NCBI GenBank assembly: GCA_001788395.1
Contig: MGBT01000205.1
Coordinates: forward strand, 1 to 54,549
Source: Candidatus Rokubacteria bacterium GWA2_70_23
Lineage (GTDB): Bacteria > Methylomirabilota > Methylomirabilia > Rokubacteriales > CSP1-6
DNA length: 54,549 bases
Reading direction: 5' to 3'
In this document: positions 1 through 8,703 of the stretch, in pieces
How positions within the stretch are numbered: position 1 is the stretch's first letter
Layout of the letters: the number at the start of each line of letters is the position of its first letter
Notes under the pieces: model-generated
The model's database searches: none
Seen by the model: the letters and a program-made list of their open reading frames with translations, nothing else
What the model was told of the DNA's origin: nothing
Position numbers and translations under genes: made by a program

Positions 1-36
1 GGATCATCGCTCAGCCCCCAGCTCGGTCTTGGTCAT
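1..36 (-). other. Possible gene start at left window edge
   Basis: Reading leftward, an ATG at 36-34 is preceded by an AGGAG-type ribosome-binding site and opens a frame of only ten codons (MTKTELGAER). Its TGA at 6-4 overlaps a second ATG at 8-6 whose frame leaves the window. This could be a short leader coupled to a gene outside, or simply chance. The part visible is too short to identify. Confidence 0.2.
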
Positions 37-50
37 GGCGCGGTTCTCCT

Positions 51-191
51 GTGGGGCAGGGGGCCCTCCCCGCGGAACACGCTGAGTCGCACCCCGCGGC
101 GACGTCTCGTCAGGAGGCACGAGATGAGAGGGTCTTCGGCTCCGGGATCGCGCAGAGGCCACGGTTCCGCGGGGAGGGCCCCCGGCCCCAC
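51..191. repeat. Long inverted repeat, 28-bp arms
   Basis: The arms lie at 51-78 and 164-191 and match at 27 of 28 positions; the inner 20 bp (59-78 and 164-183) are perfect. The loop is 85 bp. The arm core reads GGGGGCCCTCCCCGCGG. No open frame of convincing quality lies inside, and no obvious target duplication flanks it. It may be a miniature mobile element or a strong RNA hairpin. A shorter look-alike of the core follows the permease stop near 6465. Confidence 0.7.
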
Positions 192-419
192 CCGGCGCCG
201 CCTGATCCTGTACGCGGCCCACGCGATTCTCGCTGGCTCGTGAGTTGTCCGTTCGAATACACGAGCGCCGTCCGGCAATCTGACCGGCGCATGATGATCG
301 CGAGGGCGGCAACGCGCCAGGTTCGGCCCAGGCCGCAGTATATGCCCATTCCGGCCCATCACGATGGCCTGAATAGGCTGTATACTCGCGAGCGCTGTCT
401 CCGGCGGGACAGCCGACCC
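192..419. other. Intergenic stretch before the MFS gene
   Basis: No gene was recognised here. A TATACT hexamer at 381-386 could be a -10 box for the downstream genes, but no good -35 box stands at the expected distance. Base composition is slightly less GC-rich than in the neighbouring genes. Confidence 0.3.
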
Positions 420-518
420 ATGAACACCGTTATGTATGATCACGTGCCGCGCGCGGCTGCGTCACAGGGGGCGGCGCTCACGCCCGCCCTCGCTCGTCCG
501 GGAGGCCGAGCGTCGTGA
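420..518 (+). CDS. Candidate 32-residue leader ORF
   Basis: An ATG at 420 opens a 32-codon frame (start MNTVMYDHVPRAAA) whose TGA overlaps the GTG start of the MFS gene as GTGA. Such an overlap is typical of translational coupling, and a possible -10 box (TATACT, 381-386) lies about 35 bases upstream. The ribosome-binding site is weak and the composition is not clearly protein-like, so this may be chance. No family was recognised. Confidence 0.22.
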   Translation: MNTVMYDHVPRAAASQGAALTPALARPGGRAS

Positions 519-1720
519 GCGACGAGCTGGGCGGCACCTGGCTCATCCTCCTCACCATCGGTCTCCTCCTCGCCCTCCACAACGCGAATCGCTTCGGTAT
601 CGCCGGCCTCTTCGGGCCGCTCCGCGTCCGCTACCGTGGGGCCTACGCCACGGTGGGCAATCTCTTCAGCGCTTACCCGCTCGCCTACGCCTGCTCGCAG
701 ATCCCGGTGGGCTTCCTCGCCGACCGGCTCGACCCGCGGCGGCTGATCCTGCTCGGCACCGCGGGCGCGACGGTGGCGGGCGTGGTCTTCGCGCTGACCG
801 ACAGCTACGGCGTCGGCCTCGCCGCGCGCCTGGTGGCCGGTGTCTGCGGGGCGATGATCTACACGCCGGCCATGACCTTCGGCATCGGGTCGTTCCCGGC
901 CGCGAAGCGCGGCGCCGCGATAGGCGTCGCCTACACCGGAGTGGGGCTTGGCACCGCGACGTCGCTGGCCGCCCTCCCCGTCCTGGTGGACTGGATCGGG
1001 CTTACGGGGGCGCTCCTCTGTCTCGCCGGCTTCGCCGCCTTCATGACCGTCCTCACCCCGTTCGGCCTGGCGATCCGGCGGAAGGAGCGCCCGGTTGCCC
1101 CGTCCACGCCGCGGAGCCTTCTCCGGCAGGGTGGGTTCCTGTGCCTCCTCGGCTTCAGCTTCTTCGGGTTCTTCAACACCTACGCGCTCCTGACCTGGCT
1201 GCCCGCGTACCTGAGCGACGGCCTCGGCGTCAGCCCGTCGCGCGCGGGTGCCCTGGCCGCCCTTGCGAACATCACCATGACGGTGTCGTCGCCGCTCGTG
1301 GGCAAGCTCTCGGACGTGGTCAGAAGCCGCCGCCTCATCCTCCAGATCGGCGCCCTCTGCAGCCTCGCCGCCTTCGCCATCCTCGCCACCACGCGCGCGG
1401 TGCCGCTGGCCCTCGTGGCGGGCGTGCTGGCCGGCACCGCCTCCTCGATGACCACCGCCCCGATGATGGTCTTCGCGAGCGAGCGCTTCGGCGCGGGCTC
1501 GTCGGGGCTGGCCGTCGGCATGGTGAACGCGATCGGCCAGACCGGGTCCTCACTCTCCGGCATCGTCTTCGGCCCGCTGCTCGACTTCACCGGGAGCTTC
1601 GGCTCGATCTGGTGGTCGTGCATCCCCATCGGGGTGGTCCGCTGCGCGCTGCTCCAGATGATCGGCGACGAGGCGCGCCCGGATGCCGGCGCCGCAGCGG
1701 CGGAGGAGCGCCGGACGTAG
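515..1720 (+). CDS. MFS transporter
   Basis: A 401-residue major facilitator superfamily carrier of the inner membrane. The protein is almost wholly hydrophobic and shows the usual two-bundle layout of about 12 helices. The loop after helix 2 carries the family signature in the form GFLADRLDPRR (about residues 66-76), and the second half repeats the pattern near GKLSDVVRSRR. The GTG start at 515 was chosen because it overlaps a preceding small frame and opens directly before the first hydrophobic helix. The substrate cannot be told from sequence; sugar-acid or aromatic-acid carriers look similar. Its 3' end overlaps by a few bases a peptidase remnant on the other strand, so the locus has been rearranged. 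Confidence 0.9.
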   Translation: MSDELGGTWLILLTIGLLLALHNANRFGIAGLFGPLRVRYRGAYATVGNLFSAYPLAYACSQIPVGFLADRLDPRRLILLGTAGATVAGVVFALTDSYGVGLAARLVAGVCGAMIYTPAMTFGIGSFPAAKRGAAIGVAYTGVGLGTATSLAALPVLVDWIGLTGALLCLAGFAAFMTVLTPFGLAIRRKERPVAPSTPRSLLRQGGFLCLLGFSFFGFFNTYALLTWLPAYLSDGLGVSPSRAGALAALANITMTVSSPLVGKLSDVVRSRRLILQIGALCSLAAFAILATTRAVPLALVAGVLAGTASSMTTAPMMVFASERFGAGSSGLAVGMVNAIGQTGSSLSGIVFGPLLDFTGSFGSIWWSCIPIGVVRCALLQMIGDEARPDAGAAAAEERRT

Positions 1721-1809
1721 TCGGTGCCGCTGTCGTGATGCACCAGACGCACGAGGAACTCGACCTGCTCGCCCTGCCAGGCGTCGAGTCGCGCGATGGG
1801 TTCGCGCAT
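1714..1809 (-). pseudogene. 5' remnant of an M20-type peptidase gene
   Basis: On the minus strand an ATG at 1809 follows a good ribosome-binding site (AAAGGAGT) and encodes MREPIARLDAWQGEQ followed by VEFLVRLVHHDSGT. This is how M20 zinc carboxypeptidases begin (a helix ending in L..L...DSGT). The similarity stops after about 32 residues, where the frame runs into the antisense of the MFS 3' end. The rest of the gene is missing, so only the promoter-proximal stub and its ribosome-binding site survive. The family call rests on the short DSGT-type motif and is tentative. Confidence 0.45.
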
Positions 1810-1923
1810 GCGAACGACTCCTTTCCGGTTCCGGAAGGCACGGGTGCGCGGAGATGCTAGACTGCTGATGGGGCCGCGCCAAGGTGATCGTGAAACACTC
1901 GGCGCGCCCGGGAGGAGACGCCC

Positions 1924-3471
1924 ATGCTGACACGTCGCGAGGCGCTCAAACGGGCGAGTGTGCTCGGGGCCGGGGCGCTCGCGGGCCTCGGGCCGGCGTC
2001 GGCCCGGGCACAGGGCGGGCGGAAGCCCGCGCTGACGATCGCCCTGCCGTCCAACCCTGAGACCGTCGACCCGCACCAGTTCCGCTCGGTGCTCACCGGC
2101 TCGATCCTGACCAACGTCTGCGAGACGCTGGCCGTGCGCGACGCGCGGACCATGGAGCTCAAGCCGCTGCTCGCCACCTCGTGGCGGAACGTCAATCCGA
2201 CGACCTGGGAGTTCAAGCTGCGGCAGGGGGTGAAGTTCCACAACGGCGAGCCGTTCGACGGGGAGTCGGTGAAGGTCAGCATCGAGCGCATCATCGGCTC
2301 GAAGCTCAACACCCTCGGCAAGGTCCTCTGGCCGCCGTCCATCGGTCAGGAGGTGCGGGTCGTCGATCCCTCCACCGTGCGCATCACCACCAAGGTGCCC
2401 GATCCGATCCTGCCCAACCGCGTGGCGGCGGAGTCGGTCAGCATGGTCGCGCCGAAGGCGATGGCCGAGTACCGCGACAAGTTCCTGGGCGACCGGCCCA
2501 TCGGGAGCGGGCCCTACCGATTCGTCGAGTACGTCGTCGGCGACCGGCTCGTGCTGGAGGCCAACCCGGACTACTGGGGGCCGAAGCCGACCACCGCCCG
2601 CATCGTGTGGCAGATCATCCCCGACGCCGCCACCCGGGTGGCCGCGCTGACACGCGGGGCGGTGGACGTGATGGTGAACCTGCCGGTGCCGCTGATCCCC
2701 ACCGTGCAGAGCGATCCAAGGCTCGCGGTCTACTCCGAGCTCGGCTCCTCCGTGCACTTGCTCCTGCTCAACGCGAACCAGTCGCCGGCGCTCAAGGACC
2801 GACGGGTGCGGCAGGCCCTGGCCCACGCCATCGACCGACCGACCATCCTCAAGAGCCTCTACGCGGGCCGCGGACAGCTCGCCAACTCCGTCGTGGCGCG
2901 CCAGGTGACGAACGCCATCGACCCCGGTCCGTACGCCTACGACCCCGAGCGGGCGAAGAAGCTCCTCGCGGAGGCCGGCCAGGGGGGCGGCGTCGACCTC
3001 ACGCTCTGGCAAGCCACCGGCCGCTGGTCCCAGGCCGAGGAGGCGGCCCAGTTGATCGCCGGGTACTGGGAGAAGATCGGCGTGCGCGTGTCACTCCAGA
3101 CGCTGGAGTGGGGCGAGTACAACCGGCGGGCGGGGCGCGGGCTGCTCAAGGACGCGGGCTACTACGCCTTCGTCAACGGCACCTGGGACCCGTCCTACCT
3201 GACCCAGCGCTTCCTGCCGACCTACGGCTCCTTCCGATACTTCGACGCCGCCGGCGACCTCAAACGCGTGATCGAGGAGCACGAGCAGGCCTTCGGCGCC
3301 GGCAAGCGGCGCGAGCTGGCCGCGCAGCTGCAGAAGGGGCTGCAGGAGGAAGTGGGCTGGCTCTACCTCTGGCAGCTCGACGAGATCTTCGGGATGAGCC
3401 GCACTGTGAAGGGGTTCCGGATGCGGCCCGATCACATCCTCTGGACGCGCGAAGCCTACGTGGAGGTCTGA
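1924..3471 (+). CDS. Peptide/nickel-type ABC transporter substrate-binding protein
   Basis: A 515-residue solute-binding protein of the SBP_bac_5 (DppA/OppA) family, expected in the periplasm. The N-terminus (MLTRREALKRASVLGAGALA) has a twin-arginine-like motif followed by a hydrophobic stretch and an Ala-rich cleavage region. Family landmarks include the early ETVDPHQF stretch, WEFKLRQGVKFHNGEPF (about residue 97) and GSGPYRFVEY (about residue 197). It begins an operon with two permeases downstream (4710-6463), separated by a CMD-family gene and a hydrolase. The ligand is unknown; the family binds peptides, glycosides, opines and similar molecules. The start is preceded by a GGAGG-type ribosome-binding site. 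Confidence 0.93.
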   Translation: MLTRREALKRASVLGAGALAGLGPASARAQGGRKPALTIALPSNPETVDPHQFRSVLTGSILTNVCETLAVRDARTMELKPLLATSWRNVNPTTWEFKLRQGVKFHNGEPFDGESVKVSIERIIGSKLNTLGKVLWPPSIGQEVRVVDPSTVRITTKVPDPILPNRVAAESVSMVAPKAMAEYRDKFLGDRPIGSGPYRFVEYVVGDRLVLEANPDYWGPKPTTARIVWQIIPDAATRVAALTRGAVDVMVNLPVPLIPTVQSDPRLAVYSELGSSVHLLLLNANQSPALKDRRVRQALAHAIDRPTILKSLYAGRGQLANSVVARQVTNAIDPGPYAYDPERAKKLLAEAGQGGGVDLTLWQATGRWSQAEEAAQLIAGYWEKIGVRVSLQTLEWGEYNRRAGRGLLKDAGYYAFVNGTWDPSYLTQRFLPTYGSFRYFDAAGDLKRVIEEHEQAFGAGKRRELAAQLQKGLQEEVGWLYLWQLDEIFGMSRTVKGFRMRPDHILWTREAYVEV

Positions 3472-3885
3472 GTGGACCGGCGAGAGGCGATTGTCCGCCG
3501 GGGCGAGCGGCGGCGGGGGTTCGTGCCGTACTGGCTGCGGGTCATGGGCGACGTGGACGTGGACTTCCTCGAGGCCTACGAGCGCATCTACGAGCTGACG
3601 GCGGTGCGGCGGGGCAAGCTGCCGCCGAAGTTCCGGGAGATGATCGTGATCGCGGCGGTGTCGATCGGCGGCTACGGCCCCGGGATCAAGGACCACATCC
3701 GGCGGGCGTTCCGGCTCGGCGCCAGCAAGGAGGAGATCGTCGAGGTGCTCCAGAGCGCCTACTTCCACACCGGCGCCCTGACGCTCGTGCACGGCATGAT
3801 CGCCCTGATCGACGTGCTCAAGGAGATGGAGGAGGAGAAGAAGACGAAGAAGGCCCGGCCGCGCGCCCGGCGCCGCCGCTCGTGA
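3472..3885 (+). CDS. Carboxymuconolactone decarboxylase (CMD)-family protein lacking cysteines
   Basis: A 137-residue small helical protein of the CMD/AhpD-like superfamily. It has the conserved pattern of a helix, then GPGIKDHIRRAFRLGASKEE, then EVLQSAYFHTGA. The peroxidatic members carry CxxC before the conserved His; here the region reads GYGPGIKDH and the whole protein has no cysteine, so alkylhydroperoxidase chemistry is unlikely. The tail is strongly basic (KKTKKARPRARRRR). The GTG start abuts the stop of the binding-protein gene, and the stop overlaps the hydrolase ATG by one base, so it is a true operon member. It may act on the imported substrate; a ring-opening or decarboxylase role is only a guess. 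Confidence 0.8.
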   Translation: MDRREAIVRRGERRRGFVPYWLRVMGDVDVDFLEAYERIYELTAVRRGKLPPKFREMIVIAAVSIGGYGPGIKDHIRRAFRLGASKEEIVEVLQSAYFHTGALTLVHGMIALIDVLKEMEEEKKTKKARPRARRRRS

Positions 3886-4694
3886 TGGACCACTTCTCGA
3901 CGAGCGACGGGGTCCGCCTGGCGTACGTGGTGGACGACTTCACCGACCCGTGGACGTCGCCGGAGACCCTGGTGCTCCTCCACGCCGCCATGGGCAGTTC
4001 CAGGCGGCTCTACGCCTGGGTGCCGAAGCTGGCCCGCGACTTCCGGGTGGTGCGCCTCGATCTCCGGGGCCACGGGCGCTCGGAGGTGCCGGGCGAGTCG
4101 GTGCCCCTGACGCTCCCGCGGCTGGCCCGCGACGTGATCGAGCTGATCGATCATCTCGGTGTGGACACCATCCACCTCGCGGGCTCGTCGGCCGGGGCGA
4201 TCATCTCGATGAAGGTCGCGATCGACTACCCGGACCGCATCCTGACCCTGGCCGACTTCGCGTCGACCCCCGGGCTCAAGCCGTCCAACGTGGACGCGGG
4301 GCGGTGGATCGCTCACATCCAGCGGCGGGGGGTACGGGGCTTCCTGGCGGACACGATCGCGGACCGCTTCGACCTCGCGCGCGTCGATCCGCGCTTCGTC
4401 GAGTGGTTCCTCGACGAGTCGGGCAAGACCAGTGCGGAGTGGCTGGCGCGCTTCGTCCCGCTCATGCGGACGCTGGACCTCACGGACGACCTCGCGAAAA
4501 TCCGCTGCCCCATGCTCGCCGTCGTTCCCGATCACGACCCCATCAGCTCCATGGCCCAGTACGAGGTGATCCGGGACCGGGTGTCGCGCGTGAAGTTCGT
4601 GGTCTACCACGGCCTGCCGCACAACATCACCGACGCGGTGCCCGACCGCTGCGCCGAGGAGCTGCACCGCTTCCTGCTTGATCACCGCGGGTGA
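3885..4694 (+). CDS. Alpha/beta hydrolase
   Basis: A 269-residue alpha/beta hydrolase-fold protein without a signal peptide, so cytoplasmic. Visible landmarks are the oxyanion-side VLLHAAMGSSRR, LDLRGHGRSEVP, the nucleophile elbow LAGSSAGA (G-S-S-A-G, about residue 100), an acid-bearing VVPDHDPISS and the final His in GLPHNITDA. All three catalytic positions (Ser, Asp, His) appear present. It resembles 3-oxoadipate enol-lactonase-type hydrolases, and such enzymes are often encoded next to CMD-family proteins, which fits the gene just upstream. The ATG shares its A with the preceding TGA. The true substrate is probably the compound imported by the flanking transporter, but that is inference. 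Confidence 0.87.
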   Translation: MDHFSTSDGVRLAYVVDDFTDPWTSPETLVLLHAAMGSSRRLYAWVPKLARDFRVVRLDLRGHGRSEVPGESVPLTLPRLARDVIELIDHLGVDTIHLAGSSAGAIISMKVAIDYPDRILTLADFASTPGLKPSNVDAGRWIAHIQRRGVRGFLADTIADRFDLARVDPRFVEWFLDESGKTSAEWLARFVPLMRTLDLTDDLAKIRCPMLAVVPDHDPISSMAQYEVIRDRVSRVKFVVYHGLPHNITDAVPDRCAEELHRFLLDHRG

Positions 4695-4709
4695 GGGCTA
4701 GCCTCTCCC

Positions 4710-5627
4710 GTGCTCGTCCACGTCCTGCGGCGGCTGTGGAGCACGGTCACCGTCGCCGTCGGCGTGGCGGCAGTCATCTTCGTGCTGCTCCACCTTTCCG
4801 GGGACCCCGTGGCCTTGCTGGTCCCGGCGGACGCGCCCCCGGAGGTGATGGAGGACACGCGGCGGGCACTCGGGCTCGACCGGCCCCTGCCGGAGCAGTT
4901 CCTCGTCTACCTGTGGCGCGCGGCGACAGGCGATCTCGGGACCTCGCTGCGGCACAACCGGCCGGTCGCGCAGCTCATCGGCGAGCGGCTGCCCCGCACC
5001 ATGCTCCTGGCGGCGGCGGCGCTCGCGCTTGCCGTCGCGCTCGGCATCCCCGCGGGGATCGTCTCCGCGTTGCGGCGCGGCACCGTGGTCGACCGGGTGA
5101 CCATGGTGCTGTCGGTGGCAGGACAGGCTGTGCCCATCTTCTGGCTCGCGCTCATGCTGATCTGGCTCTTCGCGGTGCGGCTCGAGTGGCTGCCTGTCTT
5201 CGGGTCGGGGACGCCCACGCATCTGGTGTTGCCGGCGGTGAGCCTCTCCACCATCGTGCTGGGGCGCCTGGCCCGGCTCGTCCGCTCGAGCATGCTCGAG
5301 GTGCTGGAGCAGGACTACGTACGGACGGCGCGCGCCAAGGGGCTGGGCGAGGGGTACGTGGTGCTGCGCCACGCGCTCAAGAACGCCGCCATCCCGATCG
5401 TCACCGTGGTCGGGCTCCAGCTCGCCCAGCTCCTGGGCGGCGCGGTGGTCACGGAGACCGTGTTCGCCTGGCCCGGCGTCGGGGTCCTCGCCGCGGAGGC
5501 GGTCTTCAATCGCGATTTCCCCGTGGTGCAGGGCGTGACCCTGGTGATCTCGCTCATCTTCGTCGCCGCCAACCTGGCCGTGGACCTCGCCTACGTGGCG
5601 CTGAACCCCCGGATCCGGCTCGACTGA
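4710..5627 (+). CDS. Peptide/nickel-type ABC transporter permease (DppB-like)
   Basis: A 305-residue inner-membrane permease of the binding-protein-dependent transport family. The N-terminal half carries the DppB signature region (LGLDRPLPEQFLVYLWRA, then GDLGTSLRHNRPV). The cytoplasmic EAA loop is seen as ARAKGLGEGYVVLRHALKNA (about residues 207-226), where an ATPase would dock. The start is a GTG 15 bases after the hydrolase gene. The stop overlaps the next permease gene. It should pair with the protein encoded at 5627-6463 and take substrate from the binding protein at 1924. No cognate ATPase gene is present in the window. Confidence 0.92.
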   Translation: MLVHVLRRLWSTVTVAVGVAAVIFVLLHLSGDPVALLVPADAPPEVMEDTRRALGLDRPLPEQFLVYLWRAATGDLGTSLRHNRPVAQLIGERLPRTMLLAAAALALAVALGIPAGIVSALRRGTVVDRVTMVLSVAGQAVPIFWLALMLIWLFAVRLEWLPVFGSGTPTHLVLPAVSLSTIVLGRLARLVRSSMLEVLEQDYVRTARAKGLGEGYVVLRHALKNAAIPIVTVVGLQLAQLLGGAVVTETVFAWPGVGVLAAEAVFNRDFPVVQGVTLVISLIFVAANLAVDLAYVALNPRIRLD

Positions 5628-6463
5628 TGCGCTTGCGCCGGCGGCTGCCCGTGCTCGGGGCTGGCACGACGCTGGGCGTGATCATCCTGTGTGCCGCCCT
5701 CGCGGGCCAGGTGGCGCCCACCGGCCCCAACGAGCAGGAGATCACCCGACGGCTGACGCCGCCCGCGTTCGCTGGCGGCAGCTGGAGCCGTCCTCTCGGC
5801 ACCGACGAGCTGGGCCGCGACGTGCTCAGCCGGCTCTTGCACGGCGCCCGCGTGTCGCTCACCGTGGGTCTTCTGGCCGTCGCGGTCTCGTGCCCGATCG
5901 GGGTCGTGATCGGCCTTTCCGCGGGGTTCTTCGGCGGCTGGGTTGACCGCATGCTGATGCGCTTCACCGATATCCAGCTCGCCATCCCGACCATCCTGCT
6001 CGCCATGGCGGTGGTGACCGTGCTCGGGCCGGGCGTGACCAACATGGTCATCACTCTGAGCGTCACCGGCTGGACACTCTACGCCCGGCTCGTCCGTGGC
6101 GAGACCCTGGTCCTGCGGAGTCGCGAGTTCGTGGAGGCGATCCGGGCGGCCGGAGCCGGAGAGGCGCGGATCATGTTCCGGCACGTGTTGCCGAACGTCA
6201 TCACGCCGACCATCGTGGTGGCGACCTTCGCCGTGGGAAGCATGGTGGTGCTGGAGGCCACGCTGAGCTTCCTGGGCATCGGGGTGCCGCTGCGCGTCGT
6301 CACCTGGGGCAGCATGCTCAACAGCGGCCGGACTTACCTCCAGTCGGCGTGGTGGCTCACGGCGTTCCCGGGCCTCGCGATATTCGCCACCGTGCTGGCG
6401 GTCAACGCGCTCGGCGACTACATGCGCGACGCCCTCGACCCGAGGCTGCGGGACCGCGTGTAG
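5627..6463 (+). CDS. Peptide/nickel-type ABC transporter permease (DppC-like)
   Basis: A 278-residue partner permease. It has the typical short N-terminal helix, a periplasmic LGTDELGRDVLSRLLHGARV segment and the EAA loop IRAAGAGEARIMFRHVLPN (about residues 169-187), and ends with DALDPRLRDRV as DppC-type proteins do. The ATG overlaps the TGA of the upstream permease by one base. It ends the operon; DppD/DppF-type ATPases, which normally follow, are missing, so the permeases must borrow ATPases encoded elsewhere or the operon has lost its end. A GC-rich segment directly after the stop resembles the core of the inverted repeat at 51-191. Confidence 0.92.
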   Translation: MRLRRRLPVLGAGTTLGVIILCAALAGQVAPTGPNEQEITRRLTPPAFAGGSWSRPLGTDELGRDVLSRLLHGARVSLTVGLLAVAVSCPIGVVIGLSAGFFGGWVDRMLMRFTDIQLAIPTILLAMAVVTVLGPGVTNMVITLSVTGWTLYARLVRGETLVLRSREFVEAIRAAGAGEARIMFRHVLPNVITPTIVVATFAVGSMVVLEATLSFLGIGVPLRVVTWGSMLNSGRTYLQSAWWLTAFPGLAIFATVLAVNALGDYMRDALDPRLRDRV

Positions 6464-6594
6464 CGGGGCCCTCCGCGGTCCGGCGCGCGGCCGCGCTCAG
6501 GCGCGAGCGCGGGGTTGTCCCGCACGCTCATCAGTGGCGAGAAGACCTTGGCATTCTCGCCGATCCTCTCGGCGGCGAGCCCGAGGAGGGGGCC

Positions 6595-6801
6595 TTGAGG
6601 GGCGTCTGCGTGGTGAAGATCAAGGTCGGGCCTCAGCAGCTCCGGCTTGCCTGCCAGTTCGACGCCAGGCGCCATGTTGTCGAGGTCCTCGATGTCAGAC
6701 CCACCGAGAACTTCTATCGCGCACTCGCGGCGCTTGAGGTAGAGTCGGGCGCGTGGAGGCTCGCAAGTAGCTGGGCGCGCGCCCGTAGCTCAGTTGGATA
6801 G
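6595..6801 (+). pseudogene. RelE/ParE-like fragment reading into tRNA-Arg
   Basis: From a TTG at 6595, preceded by GAGGAGGGG, a frame encodes VVKIKVGPQQLRLACQFD followed by VVEVLDVRPTENFYRALAALE. The rhythm (basic strand, VG..LR, acidic turn, V.VL.VR....FYR) recalls the C-terminal half of RelE/ParE/HigB-type mRNA interferases. The frame has no stop of its own before it enters the tRNA gene at 6779 and stops inside it, so the natural 3' end is gone. No antitoxin gene was seen beside it. Identification is weak; it could be an unrelated short remnant. Confidence 0.3.
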
Positions 6802-6855
6802 AGCGTCAGACTTCGAATCTGAAGGTCGGGGGTTCGATTCCCTCCGGGCGCACCA
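6779..6855 (+). tRNA. tRNA-Arg (anticodon TCG), CCA encoded
   Basis: The full cloverleaf can be drawn. The acceptor arm GCGCCCG (6779-6785) pairs with CGGGCGC (6845-6851). The D arm is GCTC...GAGC. The anticodon stem TCAGA/TCTGA encloses the loop CTTCGAA with anticodon TCG, and the T arm GGGGG/CCCTC encloses TTCGATT. Discriminator A and a genome-encoded CCA follow (6852-6855). The gene stands alone between two transport operons. Because tRNA 3' ends are common integration sites, the gene scraps just upstream are worth noting, but no integrase was found. Confidence 0.97.
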
Positions 6856-6925
6856 ACTCTCCCGCACAGTAGGTGGACAGGCTCGTGCTCTTCGACTGGG
6901 CTCAGGTTGCCAAGCAGCGGCCCCA

Positions 6926-8022
<1,097 letters not shown>

Positions 8023-8026
<4 letters not shown>

Positions 8027-8700
8027 CCAAGGTCGGCTTGATCACGGTGGGGCAATCCCCGCGCAGCGACGTGGTGCCTGACATGGCGGCGATCCTGGGC
8101 GGCGACGTCGAGATCGTGGAAGCGGGGGCGCTGGACGGGCTCAGCCGCGAGCAGATCGCGCCGCTCGCCCCCGAGGGGGACGACGAGATCCTCGTCACCC
8201 GGCTGGCCGACGGCTCGTCGGTCTTCGTCGGGAAGACGAAGGTCATTCCCCGTATCGAGGCCCGGATCGCCGCCCTCGAGGATCGCGGCGTCGCCCTCAA
8301 CGTGCTGCTGTGTACCGGCGAGTTCCCGAAGCTCGCCGCGCGCCGGCCGTTTCTCGAGCCGCAGCAGCTGCTGCTCGGCCTCCTCCGCGCGATGACGTTC
8401 CCCGGGCGCCTCGGCGTGCTGACGCCGTCCGAGCGCCACGTGCCCCAGACCGCCGCGCGGTGGCGCGCGTGCGGCTTCGACGCGCACGTGGCCCCGCTCT
8501 CGCCCTACGAGGAGCACGATCCCGCAGCGGTCCGCCGCGCCGCCGACGCGCTGCGCGCCGGCCGCGCCGGCCTCGTGGTCATGGACTGCATCGGCTTCCG
8601 CCGCAAGACGCGCGACGAGATCGCGCACCTCACCGGCGCGCCCACGCTGGTGGCGAACCTGCTCGTGGCCCGCGTGGCCGCGGAGCTCCTCGGCCGCTGA
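8023..8700 (+). CDS. AroM family protein, possible cofactor-free racemase/isomerase
   Basis: A 225-residue AroM-family protein, recognised by the N-terminal GLITVGQSPRSDVVPDM. Two cysteines lie in conserved-looking settings, NVLLCTGEF (Cys97) and VVMDCIGFR (Cys189). They are spaced as in the Asp/Glu/hydantoin racemase fold, where two cysteines act as the acid-base pair. AroM itself has no established reaction. Here it sits inside a transporter operon with a hydantoinase/oxoprolinase subunit, which makes a racemase or isomerase role on a hydantoin-like compound a reasonable hypothesis. The start overlaps the ATPase stop (ATGA), and the first permease starts 3 bases after its stop. Confidence 0.88.
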
Positions 8701-8703
8701 CCC

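Noticed and set aside
2181-3884. Long plus-strand frame leading into the hydrolase
   Set aside because: The first part overlaps the binding-protein and CMD genes in another frame and is Arg/Gly/Ala-rich. Only the part from 3885 matches the alpha/beta hydrolase family.
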